Shown in pieces: positions 16,639-20,000 of a stretch of 20,000 nucleotides of DNA. The number at the start of each line of letters is the position of its first letter. Position 1 is the first letter of the stretch. A model generated the notes under the pieces. It saw only the letters and a list, made by a program, of their open reading frames with translations, was not told the origin of the DNA and did not search any database. Source of the DNA: Paulinella micropora (taxonomy: Eukaryota; Cercozoa; Imbricatea; Euglyphida; Paulinellidae); contig WBZZ01000589.1 in NCBI GenBank assembly GCA_019918135.1, positions 55,001 through 75,000 of the forward strand. Direction: 5' to 3'. A program made the translations under genes and the position numbers.

Positions 16639-17870
16639 TTAAATCTGGTCTTCCAGCCAGTTAAGGCTTACATAAATACTCGCCGTTCCACCGCTTGTAT
16701 TTTGTGCGGATATAGTAAATGTCTTGCCTGACCCTATCTTGATATTAAATTGAGACAAATCAATATATATGGATGACCCACCAGACAGCACATAGGTAAA
16801 TATCACACTTCCGCCCGTTCTTGTTGTCCCCGCCGTATCTACCTCTGCTAACGATGTGTTTGTATCGTAATTTGAATAAGAAGGTGTTCCTCCCAATGTG
16901 TATTAAGAATAATTCTCGCAATACATGTTTTAGTATCAGAATTACTTATACACAAATTCTCAAAGTAGATTATGTTGTAATTCGTTTTGCTGTTGAATGT
17001 GGCGCGGTTTCTAATAGTAAATATAGCATTCTCAGTTGCTCCTATAGTTTTTACATTGTCATACGAGTTTGTTATAGCAATAGTCCGATCAATAACCCCT
17101 TCAACTGCCAAAAACATACTCGCCGTTTTCATAACAACGGATTGAAGGCTTGACGAATATGCTTTTGCATAAATGGCAAATGCAGCCTGATCTAATGATG
17201 GAGTAGTAGCAGTGCTCGCGTATTTAATCGCATGAATTACTTCCATTCGTCCAGTGCGGGGATTTTCAATTTTGAATGTAATTTGACCACTGCCCAGATA
17301 TTGAACAACGATTTCAAACACATTCAATTTAGTGAAATCAATCGCGGGGAAGTTTCCCGTATTATTACATTTATCAACATTCCACGCATATTGACTAACC
17401 ACATTTTCAACACTCCCCGCCGTTCTTACAACGGACATTCCCAAACTTGATTGTCTAAAACATAAATTGTCTGCTGGTGTGCCTATGCCGATATCGCAAT
17501 TGAAAGCATCTGCCGCGAGGGTCGTTGGAAACAATGCGGAAAATCTAGCAACCAAGCCCATGCCACTTCTATATTTTGCTTTCTCTATAGTCGTAATCTG
17601 TGCGGTTGAATTACCTGAGGCCGATGTCGTTAAAACCGCCATTGAATTAGCAGTTGATACCACCCCGCCGTTTGTTTCTGTTTTGTCAAAGAAACGTGTA
17701 TTAATACCATATGTAAATACATTTTGTAATACTGGCGATAAAGTGGCCGTTCTCAATTCTCCGAAGGCCGTTGTTGGTAAAGCATCTTTAATATTATCTA
17801 TTGATAAAGAAGATGATGACGATGTAGATGATGACGATGGAGTGCTCGTGCTTTGACCAAAAAGGTTCAT
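16639..17870 (-). CDS. Second fibre-like surface protein with MNLFGQS N-terminus, ~410 aa, frame broken once
   Basis: Predicted virion surface/fibre protein. N-terminus MNLFGQSTSTPS is followed by a Ser/Thr-only linker (residues about 8-22), a beta-rich body (e.g. YRSGMGLVARFSALFPTTL; TKLNVFEIVVQYLGSGQIT) and a C-terminal domain (RTGGSVIFTYVLSGGSSIYIDLS ... VSLNWLEDQI, under 16820) that resembles C-terminal beta domains of phage tail proteins ending in W-x-E-D. The frame changes once near 16893-16900; it equals one missing base and then gives exactly 411 codons. The anchor-plus-flexible-linker-plus-head layout fits a fibre fixed at a capsid vertex. The same N-terminal peptide occurs in the protein at 3878-4507. 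Its promoter contains a 25-bp inverted repeat. Confidence 0.75.
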
Positions 17871-17880
17871 TCTATATTCA

Positions 17881-17905
17881 AAGTTGATTTAATTTAAATC
17901 AACTT
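17881..17905. promoter_or_regulatory. 25-bp inverted repeat in a divergent promoter
   Basis: Arms AAGTTGATTTAA and TTAAATCAACTT are perfect 12-bp inverse complements around a single T. The repeat fills the middle of the 49-base gap between the fibre-like gene (ATG at 17870, minus) and the zinc protein (ATG at 17920, plus), with TATATTATATAA on its right and ATATAGAA on its left. A dimeric regulator site controlling both genes is the simplest reading. A telomere-resolution or recombination site is the alternative, since a resolvase-like gene lies 0.5 kb away. Confidence 0.6.
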
Positions 17906-17919
17906 ATATTATATAAATC

Positions 17920-18195
17920 ATGTCAATAATAATACACGAATTGCCCGCGGATATCGTTGGCCACATTAAAACATTTGTCTATGCAGAAATGCCCCTGCCG
18001 AAATATACAGAAGAATTTTGTAATATATGCGGTTTGTCTCGCACATTCCGATCGCACCCCCCGATTATAGCAGGCAATTTCTATGGTGTGGATAGCATTG
18101 AGTTTTTCACAATCTGCTCCATTAAATGCTACAGGCGAGAGTCTAATCTTAGACTAAAATATGGAGAGCCCCCTTTAGTCGTTGTTAAGTATTAG
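17920..18195 (+). CDS. Small zinc-binding protein with F-box-like start, 91 aa
   Basis: Not assigned. Residues 5-20 (IHELPADIVGHIKTFV) resemble the LPxDIxxHIxxF opening of viral F-box-like or similar short helical domains. CNIC at 34-37 and CSIKC at 66-70 can bind one zinc ion. Such small proteins in large DNA viruses often act as adaptors to host factors; this is only an inference. The start lies 13 bases after TATATAAATC. The 3' end overlaps the convergent minus-strand gene by 11 bases if that gene runs to 18185. Confidence 0.65.
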   Translation: MSIIIHELPADIVGHIKTFVYAEMPLPKYTEEFCNICGLSRTFRSHPPIIAGNFYGVDSIEFFTICSIKCYRRESNLRLKYGEPPLVVVKY

Positions 18196-18446
18196 CCTTC
18201 TTTTTAATTCTAGCACTTCTTCTTAATGGTTGCTTCTCTTCTTCTGGTTGCTTCACTTCCTTATCTCAACATGTTGGAGATATTCTGGTTGTTTTCCTTC
18301 CTTATCTCTATCTCGACATGTCGTTTACATTTGAGATATTCTGGCTTTTCCTTCTTCTGCTTTACAAACTCATTGACGAGCACTGCTCCTATCCCACTTA
18401 ATTGCCGTAGTTTAGTATTTGTTATATTCGGGTTTAATCGTTCCAT
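18185..18446 (-). CDS. Small basic protein with RRSARI tail, frame changed near 18265
   Basis: From ATG 18446 the frame encodes 61 residues (MERLNPNITNTKLRQLSGIG at the start, then Lys/Glu-rich) to TAA 18263-18261. Just beyond, another frame encodes KEVKQPEEEKQPLRRSARIKKKANT and ends at TAA 18187-18185. RRSxRI with flanking lysines is a common C-terminal signature in proteins of large viruses and mobile elements, so I join the parts; the change equals one extra base (or two missing) near 18262-18270 and would give 86 residues. The break falls exactly in an ACATGT palindrome. It overlaps the recombinase stop by 13 bases, suggesting coupled translation. Possible nucleic-acid-binding accessory protein; role unknown. 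The first 61 residues alone may be the true product. Confidence 0.45.
18262..18282. repeat. Imperfect ACATGT palindrome, copy 3
   Basis: TATCT, the perfect 10-bp palindrome CAACATGTTG, then GAGATA with one bulged G. Same layout as the 20-bp palindromes at 8509 and 8648 (TCTC, two bases, ACATGT, two bases, GAGA). Followed by TTCTGG, as is copy 4. Confidence 0.6.
18309..18338. repeat. Imperfect ACATGT palindrome with insertion, copy 4
   Basis: TATCT, the perfect 10-bp palindrome CGACATGTCG, then nine extra bases and GAGATA. Both this and copy 3 are preceded by CCTTATCT-like bases and followed by GAGATATTCTGG (18277-18288 and 18333-18344), so the two are diverged tandem copies. Confidence 0.55.
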
Positions 18447-19570
18447 ATTTTTTCCAACAATTCAAGTTTATCTGCACGGCTTGCTCTCTTTCCTAATTGT
18501 GTATAACTGCTTTCCTCTTCTCCGTTTTCACTAATATTAGTTAAATTCAAGTATAAATCTATCTTTCTTCTTAACTCCTCAAGTTCAGTCTTAATCCCTT
18601 CTGCTTTAATCTCCTCAGGATCGGCCACATTTACCCATGAATACGAAAAACTTGTCATCATATCGCCGTGCCCCAGCACATTGCTTACCCATGTGTTATA
18701 GTTCTCCAACTTTGGATTGGCAAAATTAGAATAAGATAAACTTGCATACAACTTTCTCAGCATTGAAGACCTTTGTTTATAATCCGCCAGCCACGGAAAG
18801 ATTTTAATTATTCGTTTGTTCAATTCATTGTTCTTTTGTTTATCAAGCACCCCTTCTTTGTTAATGATAACCGCTTTCTTTTTTCTAAAATAGTTTCTAA
18901 TTGAATTTACATTTTCAATTACAAAAGCGGGAGTAAAAAGAATAACTGGCCTTTCTGTCCAATTCTTTTCTTGTCCCTCTCGCTTCTTCGCTAGATTATT
19001 CACTCTTAACCAACTCGGCTTATCGGGCACCAGTTCATATGTATTTTTATCAAATATCTCTACAGGGCGGGCACCAGTTGCTATCATTAATGCAAGCAGT
19101 TTCAAATACACATCATTGCTCATAATCATATCGTTCATTTTCGCCATCACATCCCGCACATCTATTTGTATTTTTTCTTCATTCTTTTGCTTCACATCTT
19201 TCTTGTATCCTTCTACGATTTCAATTCTTTCATCTTCGTTCAAATTGAAGTATTTATCTAGTTTAGACATTTCATAAACTTTTTCACTTTGATTTGGTTT
19301 AATTGCCTTCATTCTAACTTCAGATATCCGTTGTCGTCTTGATTGTAAATTCGGATATATTAAGACATACTTGGGGTAAATAACTTTTAAGGCTTCAAGT
19401 GCTTCTTTCTCAGTTGTTGGATTACTAAATAATGTAATTATGGCTTTATGAAAAGCCATTGACGGCTTAGCATTAATTTCAAAAAAGTCAGACACGACAT
19501 TATAAATTTTATGATCAGTGTCTGCTACTTTCAACTGCCTAACAAACTTTCTATCCTTCTCACTCCACAT
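18434..19570 (-). CDS. Tyrosine-recombinase-fold enzyme, possibly a telomere resolvase (protelomerase)
   Basis: 378 residues. Predicted DNA strand-cleaving enzyme that forms a 3'-phosphotyrosine link. Catalytic set: R168 in ATGARPVE, a Lys on the beta-hairpin (K195 or K196 in NNLAKKREG), R272 in SSMLRKLYASL, H301 in VLGHGD, and Y310 nine residues later (SFSYSWV). The classical HxxR of integrases is replaced: Ser stands at the His position three before R272. The context RKLYASLSY ... WVSNVLGHGDMMTSFSY reads to me more like the hairpin-telomere resolvases (TelK/TelN/ResT type) than like XerC or lambda Int. The N-terminal 130 residues are helical; the C-terminus has a coiled coil (325-345) and a basic end. 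It may integrate the viral genome or, if a resolvase, close its ends as hairpins. The stop overlaps the start of the RRSARI gene by 13 bases. Recombinase fold is confident, resolvase subtype tentative. Confidence 0.75.
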   Translation of the reverse strand: MWSEKDRKFVRQLKVADTDHKIYNVVSDFFEINAKPSMAFHKAIITLFSNPTTEKEALEALKVIYPKYVLIYPNLQSRRQRISEVRMKAIKPNQSEKVYEMSKLDKYFNLNEDERIEIVEGYKKDVKQKNEEKIQIDVRDVMAKMNDMIMSNDVYLKLLALMIATGARPVEIFDKNTYELVPDKPSWLRVNNLAKKREGQEKNWTERPVILFTPAFVIENVNSIRNYFRKKKAVIINKEGVLDKQKNNELNKRIIKIFPWLADYKQRSSMLRKLYASLSYSNFANPKLENYNTWVSNVLGHGDMMTSFSYSWVNVADPEEIKAEGIKTELEELRRKIDLYLNLTNISENGEEESSYTQLGKRASRADKLELLEKIWND

Positions 19571-19644
19571 TGACTGACCGGTGTATATTAAACAAGTCTA
19601 TATTTTTTCTAAGTAATAAATCATATCAAAAGAAAGAGATTTAA
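19571..19644 (-). promoter_or_regulatory. AT-rich gap upstream of the recombinase
   Basis: 74 bases between the right-edge gene and the recombinase start. On the minus strand it reads ATTTATTACTTAGAAAAAATATAGAC, then TTAATATACACCGGTCAGTCA before the ATG; ACCGGT is a 6-bp palindrome. Likely promoter of the recombinase pair. No long repeat seen. Confidence 0.3.
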
Positions 19645-20000
19645 TTAACGAATTTTCACGACCCAATTCACTAGGCCTGCCTCGTGATTCAACTTGGCCA
19701 AAGCAGTGAGGCTGTTGAAAATAATCAACTCCTCCTGCTCACCTCTCCCCTTGGATACCAAAAAGAAATATTTATATTTGGGTTCTTTGAAAGTGGTATC
19801 ATACTTTGCCTTTCCGTAAAGGCAATCGGGGTTTTCGTTGTGAGAGGATTTCCTCTCAAACAATTTAATAGTTTTCGGGGCTTTGATAAAAGCCTTTGAC
19901 ATCTCAACGTATTTACCCGTAGTGGTTAAAACCACTCGGGACAGGTTGCCGAAGTTCATCCACGGACGAGGAATGACTTCTTTGCCTTCTGCAGGCGAAG
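19645..20000 (-). CDS. Unknown protein, open to the right window edge
   Basis: The frame ends at TAA 19647-19645 and is open upstream to base 20000. The first Met inside the window is at 19959, giving 104 residues, but the codons before it (SPAEGKEVIPRPW) are also protein-like, so the gene probably starts outside. Basic (KAFIKAPKTIKLFERKSS; KYKYFFLVSKGRGEQEE), with no motif I recognise; the end ALAKLNHEAGLVNWVVKIR looks like a compact fold. Unusually, four perfect short hairpins lie within 130 bases of it. Confidence 0.55.
   Translation of the reverse strand, partial: SPAEGKEVIPRPWMNFGNLSRVVLTTTGKYVEMSKAFIKAPKTIKLFERKSSHNENPDCLYGKAKYDTTFKEPKYKYFFLVSKGRGEQEELIIFNSLTALAKLNHEAGLVNWVVKIR
19806..19936. 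repeat. Cluster of four perfect hairpins inside a coding region
   Basis: TTGCCTTT/AAAGGCAA with CCGT loop (19806-19825); TGAGAGGA/TCCTCTCA with TT loop (19841-19858); GGCTTT/AAAGCC with GATA loop (19879-19894); AGTGGTT/AACCACT with AA loop (19921-19936). The centres are 34-42 bases apart. Stems of 6-8 bp this dense are not expected by chance. Could be structured RNA, a protein-binding array or a former non-coding element now translated. Confidence 0.5.

Noticed and set aside
17812..17840. GATGATGAC-like microsatellite as a regulatory repeat
   Set aside because: It is the complement of the Ser-codon linker at the start of the minus-strand fibre-like protein and is explained by coding.
1..20000. 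Terminal inverted repeats, CRISPR array, tRNA or rRNA genes
   Set aside because: The two ends of the window are not complementary by eye, no regularly spaced identical repeats with unique spacers occur, and no tRNA or rRNA signature was seen.

Overview
The window is a compact, AT-rich, densely coding stretch of a small eukaryotic dsDNA virus, most likely a polinton-like virus (PLV) or virophage-type element. The basis is the gene set: a primase (AEP type) next to a D5-like SF3 helicase, an A32/FtsK-HerA packaging ATPase, a major capsid protein, a penton-type minor capsid protein, a tyrosine-recombinase-fold enzyme and long fibres. I see no family B DNA polymerase, retroviral-type integrase, ribosomal RNA, tRNA or CRISPR array. 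The host cannot be read from the sequence; related elements mostly infect algae and other protists. Genes run off both window edges, no terminal repeat is visible, and the element may be longer than the window.

Layout. 0-3.9 kb (+): tail of an unknown gene, a zinc-cluster protein, the replication pair primase and SF3 helicase (same frame, separated by one TAA), and a charged hypothetical protein. 3.9-9.0 kb: a small beta-rich surface protein (-), then a ~1350-residue phage-like fibre (+) with tandem KLTG-DQTI-type repeats and a C-terminal peptidase S74 intramolecular chaperone, then a two-TM protein (+). 9.0-9.4 kb (-): two small genes, one secreted and cysteine-rich. 9.4-16.6 kb (+): the virion module, namely a ~907-residue protein with an N-terminal parvovirus-VP1-like phospholipase A2 domain, packaging ATPase, two small unknown proteins, major capsid protein, penton protein and a small unknown protein. 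16.6-20 kb: a second fibre-like protein (-), a small zinc-binding protein (+), a basic RRSARI-tailed small protein (-), the recombinase/possible telomere resolvase (-), and a gene open to the right edge (-).

How the genes fit together. Primase plus helicase would replicate the genome. Capsid, penton, ATPase and PLA2 protein would build, fill and help deliver the virion. Three different fibre/surface proteins suggest a complex receptor-binding apparatus; two of them share a short N-terminal peptide (MNxFGxS) that could plug them into the same capsid socket. The recombinase could integrate the genome or process its ends.

Quality caveat. Several long genes, above all the structural ones, are broken by single-base frame changes, nearly all equivalent to one missing base and many in homopolymers. 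Once these are allowed for, gene lengths become exact multiples of three. This looks like uncorrected long-read error rather than decay, so the broken genes are annotated over their whole span. Three in-frame stop codons (2059, 3731, 3869) are a separate puzzle.
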